Source: Brachybacterium sp. FME24
Lineage (GTDB): Bacteria; Actinomycetota; Actinomycetes; Actinomycetales; Dermabacteraceae
NCBI RefSeq assembly: GCF_014897705.1
Contig: NZ_JABUXV010000004.1
Location: forward strand, 186,001-250,000
Length of the DNA: 64,000 nucleotides
Reading direction: 5' to 3'
Below are positions 51,744 to 60,065 of this stretch, one piece after another (within the stretch, counting starts at the first letter, position 1; each line of letters opens with the position of its first letter). The position numbers were made by a program, and so were the translations under genes. Below the pieces are notes generated by a model that worked only from the letters and a program-made list of their open reading frames with translations, was not told where the DNA came from and searched no databases.

Positions 51744-51802
51744 CACTTCTCCTCCCATATGCACGGAAGGGGCGCCCGGCACCGATGGTGCCGTGCGGAA
51801 TC

Positions 51803-51893
51803 CCGACTCCCTACGCCGGTGCGAGCCGGATCAGGTTCGAGGGTCTGCGCCATGTCGCGCACTCTCAGCACCGTGGCGGTGCTCCCCTGTCAG
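51803..51893 (-). promoter_or_regulatory. TPP (THI-element) riboswitch
   Basis: On the minus strand the conserved elements appear in order: GGGGAGC, GTGCTGAGAGTG, GACCCTCGAACCTGATCC and CGGCGTAGGGA, closed by a P1 stem CUGAC/GUCGG. These are the conserved bases of the thiamine pyrophosphate aptamer. It precedes ykoE and should shut the transporter off when TPP is abundant. The rest of the spacer up to 51954 holds nothing else recognisable. Confidence 0.95.
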
Positions 51894-51954
51894 TGGATGA
51901 CCAGCGCTCAGTCTAGCCCGCCGGGAGCACCGGAGAGCTGGCGTGCGGCGCACG

Positions 51955-52521
51955 TCACCGCCGCGAGCGGATCGCCTGGTCGATCGCGGTGGCTGCGGCC
52001 TCCGGGTCGTCGGGGGAGATGAGGTAGTTGGTGCCCGAGCGCCCGATGATCTCGACCATGGTCCCGGCCCGGGTGACCATCATCCGGTACGGCTGCTGCG
52101 TATCGCCGGTGGTGAAGATCTTCCGGTCGCCGACGGGGGTGAGCTCCGCGGGCGTCGAGGACGTCGCCTTGCCGCGGCGCCAGCCGTACCCGCCCAGGGT
52201 CACCCCGACCGAGGACTGCGGAAGCGTGCGGAACTGGACGGTGCGGAAGTCCTCCAGCGGCCATGACCTGCGCGGCAGGAAGCCGCCGAGGCTCACGGTG
52301 AGCCCCCGTTCGTCGACGAGGAAGCGGGAGTGCTGCCCCATCCAGGTCCAGAGCGTCAGCAGGGCGAACAGCCCGGCGACCGTGATCCCTGCCAGCAGGC
52401 TGTTGCGTTGGGCGAGCAGGAGCGTGACGATCACTCCGGCCAGCACCGTGAGGCCGATGCGGGTCCACCCGACCCCGGAGGGCCGGGTGGTGCCGACGTG
52501 GAACGGTGCGTCCGGCCTCAT
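51955..52521 (-). CDS. Small membrane protein with PH-like domain
   Basis: A 188-residue protein with two adjoining transmembrane helices (LTVLAGVIVTLLLA and LLAGITVAGLFALLTLWTW) followed by a soluble beta-rich domain (FLVDERGLTVSLGGFLPRRSW; GTMVEIIGRSGTNYLISPDDPEAA). This layout matches actinobacterial PH-domain membrane proteins of unknown role. It starts 25 bp after pepO in the same direction and is likely co-transcribed with it. Confidence 0.65.
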   Translation of the reverse strand: MRPDAPFHVGTTRPSGVGWTRIGLTVLAGVIVTLLLAQRNSLLAGITVAGLFALLTLWTWMGQHSRFLVDERGLTVSLGGFLPRRSWPLEDFRTVQFRTLPQSSVGVTLGGYGWRRGKATSSTPAELTPVGDRKIFTTGDTQQPYRMMVTRAGTMVEIIGRSGTNYLISPDDPEAAATAIDQAIRSRR

Positions 52522-52546
52522 CGGGGGTGCCTCGCGCGGGGCGCGC

Positions 52547-54568
52547 TCACCAGATCGTCACCCGTTCCTCGGGTGCGCGGTACATCGCGTCACCGGTGCA
52601 CACGTCGAAGGCCTCGTGGAACTCGTCGAGATGACCGACCACCGTGTTGCATCGGAACTCCATCGGGGCGTGGGGGTCCACGGCGAGGCGCCGGATGGCT
52701 TCCTGGGGGCGGTTCATGCCGCGCCACACGGTGGCCCAGGACAGGAACACGCGCTGGATGCCGGTGAAGCCGTCGAGCTCGGTGTCGAGATCCGTGGCGT
52801 CCCGGCTCCTTCGGTACGCCTTGACCGCGATCGACAGCCCGCCGAGGTCACCGATGTTCTCCCCGATGGTCAGCGCGCCGTTGACCCGGTGGGTGTCGTC
52901 GAGCTCGCGCGGGGAGAGCTCGGAGTACTGGGCGATCAGCGTCGCCGCGCGCTCCTCGAAGGCTTCGCGGTCCTCGGGGGTCCACCAGGAGACCAGGTTG
53001 CCGTCGCCGTCGTACTTCGACCCCTGGTCGTCGAAGCCATGGCCGACCTCATGGCCGATGACCGCGCCGATGCCGCCGAAGTTCACGGCGTCCTCGGCGT
53101 CGGCGTCGAAGAACGGGGGCTGCAGGATCGCGGCAGGGAAGACGATCTCGTTGCGCCCCGGGTTGTAGTAGGCGTTGACCGTCTGCGGGGTCATGTGCCA
53201 TTCGGTCTCGTCGATCGGGCCGCCGACCTTCGCGTACTCGTAGTCCGCGTCGAAGCGGCGCGAGGCGCGCACCGTGGCCACCAGGTCCCCGGGGACGATC
53301 TCGAACCCTTCGTAGTCGCGCCAGGAGTCGGGGTAACCGATCTTCGGGGTGAACTTCTCCAGCTTGGCCAGAGCCTTCTGACGGGTGTCAGGAGTCATCC
53401 ACTCCAGGGACTGGATCGAGGAGCGGTAGGCATCCATGAGGGCGTCGACCAGGCCCATCATGCGTTCCTTGTGGGAGGCCGGGAAATGGCGCGAGACGTA
53501 CTCGCGGCCGACGGCGAAGCCCACGGTGCCCTCGACGAAGGCGACGCCGCGCTTCCACCGCTCGCGCAGCTCCTCGGCGCCGGAGAGCACCCGCCCGGAG
53601 AAGGCGAAGTCCTCCTCGACCAGGGCGGCGGGCAGGTACGGCGCGTAGGAGTCGATGGCGTGCAGCGCGAGCCAGGTGCGCAGCACCGTGAGGTCCTCAC
53701 CGACGAACAGCTCCGCCGCCGCGGAGACGAACTCGGGCTGGCCGACGGAGATGACCTCGACGGCCCGTGCGGGGGCCCCGCTGCCCTCGAGGTAGGCATC
53801 CCAGGGGAAGGTGGGGGCGAGCTCGCGGCGCTGGGCGGCGTCCATCGGGTTGTACGACTTCTCGCGATCGCGCAGACGGACCACGTCGACATGGCAGTGG
53901 GCGAGTCGGGTCTCGAAGTCCATCACCGCGCTCGCGAGGGCCTCGGCGTCGCCGGAGAGGAGCCCGTCGCGGCCCGGCAGCTCGGCGAGGCGGGCGAGGT
54001 TCGCGAGGTGGGTGAGGTAGGCCTCGCGGATCTGGGCGTAGTGCTCCTCGCGGTAGTAGGACTCGTCCGGCAGTCCCAGCCCCCCTTGATGCACCTTGAC
54101 CTGGTAGTTCGTGGAGTCGTGGTCATCGGTCCAGACGTAGGCCAGCAGCACGCTGGCACCGGAGTCCGGAGCGGCCATGGTGCGTGTGACCGCCTCCAGG
54201 TCCGCGCTCGCACCGATGCCGGCGAGCAGTTCCTCGAGCGGGGCGATGCCGGAGCGCTCGATGGCCTCGGTGTCCATGAACATCCGGTACAGCGCCCCGA
54301 CGCGCGCGTGATCGCTGGTCGGGACCTCGTCGGTGCCCAGCTGGTCGGCGTCGGCCGCAGCCTCCTCGATGATCTCTCGCACCCGTTCCTCCGAGAGGTC
54401 CCGCAGCTGGTGGAAGGCGCCGTCGCTCGAGCGGTCCGCGGGGATCTCGTGCGTGGCGAGCCAGCGTCCGTTGACGTGACCGAAGAGGTCGTCCTGGAGG
54501 CGGATGTCGGGGTCGACCTCGCTGAGGGCGAGGCCCGAGCGGGTGGGATCGGACGGGGCAGTGGTCAT
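52547..54568 (-). CDS. pepO: M13-family zinc endopeptidase (PepO/neprilysin-like)
   Basis: A 673-residue cytoplasmic M13 peptidase. The zinc site is VIGHEVGHGFDDQGSKYD, with the third ligand Glu in GENIGDLGGL 55 or so residues later, and the substrate-binding VNAYYNPGRNEIVFPA precedes it. It cleaves oligopeptides. ATG 54568 has AGGAG 6 nt upstream and was preferred to the ATG 21 bp earlier. It sits behind a membrane protein gene with a 52-bp gap. Confidence 0.92.
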   Translation of the reverse strand: MTTAPSDPTRSGLALSEVDPDIRLQDDLFGHVNGRWLATHEIPADRSSDGAFHQLRDLSEERVREIIEEAAADADQLGTDEVPTSDHARVGALYRMFMDTEAIERSGIAPLEELLAGIGASADLEAVTRTMAAPDSGASVLLAYVWTDDHDSTNYQVKVHQGGLGLPDESYYREEHYAQIREAYLTHLANLARLAELPGRDGLLSGDAEALASAVMDFETRLAHCHVDVVRLRDREKSYNPMDAAQRRELAPTFPWDAYLEGSGAPARAVEVISVGQPEFVSAAAELFVGEDLTVLRTWLALHAIDSYAPYLPAALVEEDFAFSGRVLSGAEELRERWKRGVAFVEGTVGFAVGREYVSRHFPASHKERMMGLVDALMDAYRSSIQSLEWMTPDTRQKALAKLEKFTPKIGYPDSWRDYEGFEIVPGDLVATVRASRRFDADYEYAKVGGPIDETEWHMTPQTVNAYYNPGRNEIVFPAAILQPPFFDADAEDAVNFGGIGAVIGHEVGHGFDDQGSKYDGDGNLVSWWTPEDREAFEERAATLIAQYSELSPRELDDTHRVNGALTIGENIGDLGGLSIAVKAYRRSRDATDLDTELDGFTGIQRVFLSWATVWRGMNRPQEAIRRLAVDPHAPMEFRCNTVVGHLDEFHEAFDVCTGDAMYRAPEERVTIW

Positions 54569-54620
54569 GGTCGGCTCCTGCGGGGTCATCGGAGGGGTGG
54601 GGTCATCGGGCGGGCGACGA

Positions 54621-55424
54621 TCACAGCGTGATCAGGCCCAGAGAGGCGAGAGCCAGGGTGAGCACGCCGATCGCCAGCGGGGCATAGGCCCATGCGGAGC
54701 GGGCGCGCTCCGCCGGCGATCGGCGCTGGAGGACCAGGGTGGACAGACCGGAGCCGATCGACAGCACGACGGTGCCGATGGCCAGGACCGGGGAGAGGAT
54801 CACCAGCACCGTGGCGCCGACCTGGAAGGTGAGGGTGCCGATCACGTCCAGCAGTCGCATCACCACGGCGGAGCGGGCCCCCACGCGTTCGGCCAGCAGT
54901 GTGGAGATGGCGTCCTTGGACCAGTCCGAGGGGCGTGCGATCCGGCGCCGGGTGGAGATGGTCTGGGCGGTGGCGAGGGTGAGCCACACGAGGGCGGCGC
55001 CGGCCCCGACCCACACGCCGAGTTCGGCACGTATGTCAGCGGGCCACAGCACGAGCGCCAGCAGCACCGCGGCGACGCGCAGCGCCTCCTCGACGGCGCT
55101 GCGCACGGCGAGCAGACCGGGGTTCACGGCCAGCTGCGTACGCGTACGGGCGACGAACAGACTGGTCACGACGAGGGAGCCGAGGTGCGCGGCGCCCAGA
55201 GCGATGCCCAGCAGCAGCACCACCGGGCTGGTCGGCGCCAGCGGCAGGATCGCGAGGAGCAGGACCACCGCGAGGACGGGGATCACCAGGGCGAGGATTG
55301 ACAGACCCTTGACGAGGTCCTGCACCAGATCGGCACCCGTGGGCGGGTGGTCGTGGCCGGTGTGGTCGTGCGGATCGGCGCAGTGCGGGTCCGTGGGTCC
55401 CGGGGTGCCGTCGGTGTCGGTCAT
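54621..55424 (-). CDS. Hypothetical membrane protein with His/Asp-rich N-terminus
   Basis: A 267-residue protein not recognised as a named family. The first 30 residues are rich in His, Asp and Pro (HCADPHDHTGHDHPP), a possible metal-binding tail, followed by about six to seven hydrophobic helices (LSILALVIPVLAVVLLLAI; VVLLLGIALGAAHLGSLVV). The layout suggests a membrane protein whose cytoplasmic tail may bind zinc or another metal. It is the first gene of the pepO operon; GGAG precedes the ATG. Confidence 0.65.
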   Translation of the reverse strand: MTDTDGTPGPTDPHCADPHDHTGHDHPPTGADLVQDLVKGLSILALVIPVLAVVLLLAILPLAPTSPVVLLLGIALGAAHLGSLVVTSLFVARTRTQLAVNPGLLAVRSAVEEALRVAAVLLALVLWPADIRAELGVWVGAGAALVWLTLATAQTISTRRRIARPSDWSKDAISTLLAERVGARSAVVMRLLDVIGTLTFQVGATVLVILSPVLAIGTVVLSIGSGLSTLVLQRRSPAERARSAWAYAPLAIGVLTLALASLGLITL

Positions 55425-55496
55425 GGAGCTCCTTCGAAGTCCTCACCAGGGTACTGGGATCAGGAAGCAGTGCGGTCGGTGTGGAACCATGGCCAC

Positions 55497-56555
55497 GTGA
55501 GGACGGATGCTGCACTGACCATGGAGACGGGCCTGACTCCCGAGCAGCGCCGACGCGCCCTCGGATCGGTGATCGCCGCAGCCACCGGCGACGCGCTCGG
55601 TGCCCCCTACGAGTTCCAGGCCCCGGTGGTCGATTCCGAGGACATCGACATGATCGGCGGCGGGATCCTGGGGTGGCAGCCCGGCGAATGGACGGATGAC
55701 ACCTCCATGGCGATCGTCGTCCTGGAGGCTGCGGTCTCCACCTCGAATCGCCATGACCTGCGGGTCGAGTCCGCGCAGGACCAGATCGCCCGCGAGTGGT
55801 ACTCGTGGTCGCTGGGTACCCCCGACATCGGAGGGCTCACCTCGCAGGTCGTCAGGCGCGCCTCGGACCTCGCGCGCGCCAACGGCCACTACACCCCACG
55901 GGCGGCCGACTTCCGGGCGGCGGCGATCGCTGCGTACGAGGAGCTCCCGGCCACCGCGGGCAACGGATCGCTCATGCGCACGCACGTCGCGGTACTGCCG
56001 TATCTGCTGTCCTCGGACGACGATGCGGCAGAGGGCATCGACACGGTGTGCCGTCTGACACACATCCATTCCGACGCCACCGAGGCCTGCATGCTGTGGG
56101 GCTTCGCGGTGCGCCACGCGATCCTCACCGGTGAGATCGACGTGCGCTGCGGATTGCCGCGTCTGTCCGAGGAGCGGCGGGCGCTGTGGACCGAGCGGAT
56201 CGAGGAGGCGGAGATCGGCACGCCGGCCTTCTTCCGCCGCAACGGCTGGGTCGTGGGTGCCTTCCAGGCCTCGTGGGCGGCCATCACCGGCGTCAGCCCG
56301 ATCCCGCCGGGAAAATTCGATCAGCGCGACACCCTGGTCGCGGCGCTGGAGTCCGCCGCGCGGGCCGGGTACGACACCGACACCGTCGCCTGCATCACCG
56401 GCGCGCTGATCGGTGCCGCGCTGGGACCCAAGGCCGTGCCGCCGGAATGGCGACGCATGCTGTTCGGGTGGCCGGGCTACGAGGTCGACGAGCTGACGGG
56501 CCTGGTCGAGCGTCTGCTGGCGCCGATGGCCGGACCGGCCGACGAGGAGCAGTGA
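55497..56555 (+). CDS. ADP-ribosylglycohydrolase family protein
   Basis: A 352-residue all-helical hydrolase of the DraG/ARH type. Metal ligands appear in WTDDTSMAIVVLEA early and in GYDTDTVACITGALIGA late, the standard two-part magnesium site. Such enzymes remove ADP-ribose from proteins or small molecules. The start GTG 55497 has AACCAT 6 nt upstream; ATG 55521 is an alternative. It is followed 2 bp later by an EEP hydrolase gene, probably in one operon. Confidence 0.88.
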   Translation: MRTDAALTMETGLTPEQRRRALGSVIAAATGDALGAPYEFQAPVVDSEDIDMIGGGILGWQPGEWTDDTSMAIVVLEAAVSTSNRHDLRVESAQDQIAREWYSWSLGTPDIGGLTSQVVRRASDLARANGHYTPRAADFRAAAIAAYEELPATAGNGSLMRTHVAVLPYLLSSDDDAAEGIDTVCRLTHIHSDATEACMLWGFAVRHAILTGEIDVRCGLPRLSEERRALWTERIEEAEIGTPAFFRRNGWVVGAFQASWAAITGVSPIPPGKFDQRDTLVAALESAARAGYDTDTVACITGALIGAALGPKAVPPEWRRMLFGWPGYEVDELTGLVERLLAPMAGPADEEQ

Positions 56556-56557
56556 CG

Positions 56558-57298
56558 ATGCTCAGCACATCCAGCACATCCAGCACGTCCGGCGGGTGGG
56601 ATCTGCGGATCGTGAGCTGGAACCTGTGGGAGCTGCGCGGGGATCTGCACGCGCTGGTCGAGGCGGTGCAGGACCTCGCCCCCGATGTGCTCCTGGTGCA
56701 GGAGGCGCCCCGCTTCGTGCTGCCGACGACGCGGCTCGCCTGGTTCGCGCGGCAGGTCGACCGGCAGATCCTGGTCGGGGGGAGAGGGGGGCGTGGCCTT
56801 GCGATCCTTGCCACCGATGAGGTCGCCGCGCAGGTGATCCGTCGCGGTATGCATCCCGTCGCCCAACAGCTGTCGGACCTGAACTCGACCTATCCGCGCG
56901 GGGTGGCCGCAGTGCGACTGTCCGTGCCCGGCGGCGGGGCCGTCGTCGTCTCCTCGACGCATCTGGCCCTGCAGGAGAACAATCGTCTCGCCCACGCAGC
57001 GCACCTGACGGAGCTGGTGGACGCCACGGGCGCCCCGGCGATCGTCGGCGGAGATCTCAACGAGACCGCCGAGGGGCCGGCCCGCAGGCTCCTGGAGTCA
57101 GTGCTGACGGATCCGGCGGCGCAGACCGAGCACACGTTCCCGGCGCGCGGGCCCGTGCGCCGCATCGATGCGGTCCTGGCCACGGCCGGGGTGCAGGTGC
57201 GCCGCGCCATCGCGGTGACCTCGACCCAGCGCGTGGACGAGGAACGTCTGTCCGGTGCGTCGGATCATCTGCCGACGCTGCTGGACGTCACTCTCTGA
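56558..57298 (+). CDS. Endonuclease/exonuclease/phosphatase (EEP) family protein
   Basis: A 246-residue metal-dependent hydrolase of the EEP fold. Motifs are RIVSWNLWELRG, DVLLVQEAP, VVSSTHLAL, IVGGDLNETAEG and LSGASDHLPTLL, covering the catalytic Asn, Glu, Asp and His. The substrate may be DNA, RNA or a phosphoester. The N-terminus contains three near-identical 9-bp repeats (56564-56590, Ser-Thr-Ser). GAGGAG 8 nt upstream supports the start. Its 3' end overlaps the convergent PIG-L gene by 11 bp. Confidence 0.85.
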   Translation: MLSTSSTSSTSGGWDLRIVSWNLWELRGDLHALVEAVQDLAPDVLLVQEAPRFVLPTTRLAWFARQVDRQILVGGRGGRGLAILATDEVAAQVIRRGMHPVAQQLSDLNSTYPRGVAAVRLSVPGGGAVVVSSTHLALQENNRLAHAAHLTELVDATGAPAIVGGDLNETAEGPARRLLESVLTDPAAQTEHTFPARGPVRRIDAVLATAGVQVRRAIAVTSTQRVDEERLSGASDHLPTLLDVTL

Positions 57299-58109
57299 CG
57301 CGCAGTCCCGTCCGCAGCGCGACGACGTCGTCCTGTCCGCCGACGTGGCGGATCCGGATGCCTCCGGAGCCGTCCCCCGCGCCGCTGTCGGCGCCGACCG
57401 TTTCGACCACCGTGAGCTGGGTGCGGTAGGACTCGACGGCGCGGCGCACGATGTCGGCCGTGCCGGGGTGGTCCCGCCAGATGAATCCGGATCCGTCGGT
57501 GCCACCCGTCTCCGTGATGCTCGTCTCCGGGGCGCTCGCCACCTCGATCATCACGGAGCCGGTGCGGGCGCAGGCAGCAGCGGTGACGTGATGGGCGTGG
57601 ACGTGGTCGGGATGGCCGTAGGTGCCACCGTCGTCGTACCCGATCACCACATCCGGTCCCACGTGCGCGATGAGCGCGGCCAGGTCATCGATCGCGTCCT
57701 GGAGGCGGCGGTGGGTGAAGCTCTCGGGCCCGGCGGTCTCCGAGGGGCCGGCGAGCCCCTCGCGCACCCATTGCATGCCGGAGTCGCGGTATATCCGCGG
57801 GCCGGCACCGTCGGCGAGAGCGGGCGCCGTGCCGAGCATGTACCGGGCGGCCAGACCGAGGATCGCGGTTGCGGCGTCGATCTCCGCCTCGCGGATCATG
57901 TCGAGCGGGCGGGTGTCCTCCGAGGCGACGGAGCCGGGGACGACCTCTCCTTCCTCCCCGCGGGTGGCGGTGACCAGCTCGACGCGGGTGCCGGAGGCGG
58001 CCAGCGAGGTCAGCAGGGCGCCGGTGGAGAGCGACTCGTCATCGGGATGGGCGTGGACGACCAGGACCGTGTCGGCATCGTCCAGAGCCCGCCAGGGATC
58101 GGTGCTCAT
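57288..58109 (-). CDS. mshB: PIG-L family deacetylase, MshB-like
   Basis: A 273-residue zinc deacetylase. Zinc ligands are in VHAHPDDESLS (His 21, Asp 24) and GHPDHVHAHH. The GEEGEV and YRDSGM segments match MshB, which deacetylates GlcNAc-inositol in mycothiol synthesis. The MshA-like gene lies directly upstream with an ATGA overlap, which supports the role. A paralogous deacetylase acting on another sugar remains possible. Confidence 0.75.
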   Translation of the reverse strand: MSTDPWRALDDADTVLVVHAHPDDESLSTGALLTSLAASGTRVELVTATRGEEGEVVPGSVASEDTRPLDMIREAEIDAATAILGLAARYMLGTAPALADGAGPRIYRDSGMQWVREGLAGPSETAGPESFTHRRLQDAIDDLAALIAHVGPDVVIGYDDGGTYGHPDHVHAHHVTAAACARTGSVMIEVASAPETSITETGGTDGSGFIWRDHPGTADIVRRAVESYRTQLTVVETVGADSGAGDGSGGIRIRHVGGQDDVVALRTGLRVRE

Positions 58110-59350
58110 GCGGTGCCTCCCTCGGCAGGGCTGGTGGGGCCGGTGGGGCCGGTGGCAAGGGTGCGCGCGTACAGCGCGGCGAGGGTCTCGGCGGCGGCCT
58201 CCCAGGTGCGGGTGGCGGCGAACTCGCGGGCGGAGCGGACTGCGCTGGCGTAGCCCTCGGCGTCACCCAGCAGGGACTGGACCGCTTCGGCCCAGATATC
58301 TGGATCGCGGCTGCTCAGCACCAGACCCTCGGGGCCGATGGCCTCCTGCACGCCTCCGGCGCAGCGCCAGGCGACGACCGGGGTACCGCTGGCCTGCGCC
58401 TCGAGAGCGACCAGACCGAAGGTCTCGGACCAACTGGTCAGCAGAAGAGCTCCCGCGCAGCGCATCTCCTCGGCGAGTTCATCGCGGCCGAGCGAACCGA
58501 CGAATTCGACACGGTCCTCGATGCCCAGGGCGCGGGCACGCGCCGTGAGCTCCTCGAGGTAGTGCTGGAAGTCCTGGGAGACGCCCCCGGCGAGGACCAG
58601 CCTGGCCCCGAGCGCCGGATCGAGATGGGAGAGCACCTCCAGGGCGAGGTCGGGGGCCTTCAGCGGCTGCAACCGGGCGGTGAACAGGAGAGTCGGGCGG
58701 CGTCGACGCTCGTCGACGTCGGCGCAGGGGCGGAATCGATCCACGTCCACCCCTGGACGGACGACGCTGAGACGTTCTCCCGGCACGCCGTAGCGCTCGC
58801 TGATGGTGCGGGCCTCCGCCTCGGAGACCGCGACCACGAGCTCGGACCCGGTGGCGACGAACTGCTCCCCGGGGATGCGACCGGCGGATTCGGCGGGCTC
58901 ACCGGCATCAAGGGTCCCGGCGCCGTCCGGGGCGGCGACGGAGTGGAACGACTGCAGATGGGGCAGGCCCAGCTCTCGCGCGACCGGGAGGGCAGCGACG
59001 CCGCTGAACCAGTGGTGGGAGTGGACGAGGTCGTAGGAGCCGTCGGCGAGGATCCCGTGCAGGGCGTCGCGGAAGGGGGAGATCGCCTGCTCCATGTCGC
59101 TCTTGGCGAGCGGCGCGGCCGGCCCTGCGTCGAGATGGTGCAGCCGGATCCGCTCGGAGACGTCGACCATGGCAGGGGAGTCCGGGTCGCGGCGGCGCGT
59201 GAACAGGTCGACGTGATGGCCGAGCCCGGCCAGGGCCCGGGTCTGTTCCAGGACCACGACGTTCATGCCCCCGGCGTCGGCGCCACCGGGCTCCTCGAGA
59301 GGAGAGGTGTGCAGGGAGATCGCGGCGATGCGCAAGGGAGCGACAGGCAT
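58106..59350 (-). CDS. mshA: GT4 glycosyltransferase, MshA-like
   Basis: A 414-residue GT-B glycosyltransferase. The N-terminus AAISLHTSPLEEPGGADAGGMNV is the MshA pattern, and the donor-site motif SWSETFGLVALEAQASGTPVV is the GT4 EX7E region. MshA joins UDP-GlcNAc to inositol-3-phosphate in the first step of mycothiol synthesis. The start ATG 59350 has TAGGAT 7 nt upstream; an ATG 9 bp earlier is also in frame. It overlaps the downstream deacetylase start. Confidence 0.78.
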   Translation of the reverse strand: MPVAPLRIAAISLHTSPLEEPGGADAGGMNVVVLEQTRALAGLGHHVDLFTRRRDPDSPAMVDVSERIRLHHLDAGPAAPLAKSDMEQAISPFRDALHGILADGSYDLVHSHHWFSGVAALPVARELGLPHLQSFHSVAAPDGAGTLDAGEPAESAGRIPGEQFVATGSELVVAVSEAEARTISERYGVPGERLSVVRPGVDVDRFRPCADVDERRRRPTLLFTARLQPLKAPDLALEVLSHLDPALGARLVLAGGVSQDFQHYLEELTARARALGIEDRVEFVGSLGRDELAEEMRCAGALLLTSWSETFGLVALEAQASGTPVVAWRCAGGVQEAIGPEGLVLSSRDPDIWAEAVQSLLGDAEGYASAVRSAREFAATRTWEAAAETLAALYARTLATGPTGPTSPAEGGTA

Positions 59351-59391
59351 GCCCGACATCCTAGGCGGGCTGGAAGGGTGGCTTGTGTTCG

Positions 59392-59426
59392 CCCGTGACG
59401 AAACATAAGGCGTCCTGGGTCACGGG
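59392..59426. promoter_or_regulatory. Inverted repeat between mshA-like and methyltransferase genes
   Basis: CCCGTGAC (59392-59399) and GTCACGGG (59419-59426) are perfect complements around a 19-nt A-rich centre. It lies in the divergent spacer, upstream of both genes, and may be an operator for either; no adjacent regulator gene points to the binding protein. Confidence 0.3.
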
Positions 59427-59459
59427 AAGTTGAAACAGTCACCAGAGTCATAGAGCCTG

Positions 59460-60065
59460 ATGGTCATGGATACGGCGGAGAAGGTGGATTGGGCGGCACT
59501 GAACGTCCACGCGGCGGGCCGCCCTGCCCGCCGCCTCGTGGCGAAGGCGATCGCGGCGGCCGGTGGTGACCGACATCCTGGCGTCGTCCTGGACCTCGGG
59601 GCCGGCGCCGGTGCCGATTCCCTGCAGTTCGCGCGGCGCGGCTGGACCGTGCACGCGTATGACACCGACGACACCTTGGCCGGCCGCCTCGTCGAGAACG
59701 AGCGCATGTCCGGCTCGGTGCAGTTCCATCACACGGACATCGCCGAGGTCGAAGCCTTCCCGGCCGCGCAGATCGTGTATTCGACCTACACCTTGGGGCT
59801 GCTGGGGCCGGCGGCCCTGGCGGAGACCTGGACGAAGCTGGTCGACGCGCTGCCGCGCGGCGGCGTGATGGCGGTGGATCTGTTCGGCACGAACGACACC
59901 TGGGCGGATCGCGCGGATATCGCGACCCTGCCGCTCGAGGACATCGACGCGATGTTCCGCGGCTTCCAGATCATCGACCGCACCGTGCGCGATGAGGACG
60001 GTCGCTTCCTCGCCGACAAGAAGCACTGGCACGTCATCACGACACTCGCCCGGAAGCTGAGCTGA
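59460..60065 (+). CDS. Class I SAM-dependent methyltransferase
   Basis: A 201-residue methyltransferase with motif I VVLDLGAGAGADSLQFARRG, the acidic end of strand 2 in HAYDTDD, and GGVMAVDLFGTNDTW. It resembles tellurite-resistance/TehB-like small methyltransferases, but the acceptor is unknown. An ATG 6 bp downstream (59466) is an equally good start; no ribosome binding site is visible for either. Its end overlaps the convergent FAD enzyme gene by 29 bp. Confidence 0.8.
   Translation: MVMDTAEKVDWAALNVHAAGRPARRLVAKAIAAAGGDRHPGVVLDLGAGAGADSLQFARRGWTVHAYDTDDTLAGRLVENERMSGSVQFHHTDIAEVEAFPAAQIVYSTYTLGLLGPAALAETWTKLVDALPRGGVMAVDLFGTNDTWADRADIATLPLEDIDAMFRGFQIIDRTVRDEDGRFLADKKHWHVITTLARKLS

Noticed and set aside
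52028..54631. 867-codon plus-strand frame opposite pepO
   Set aside because: Shadow of the M13 peptidase gene.
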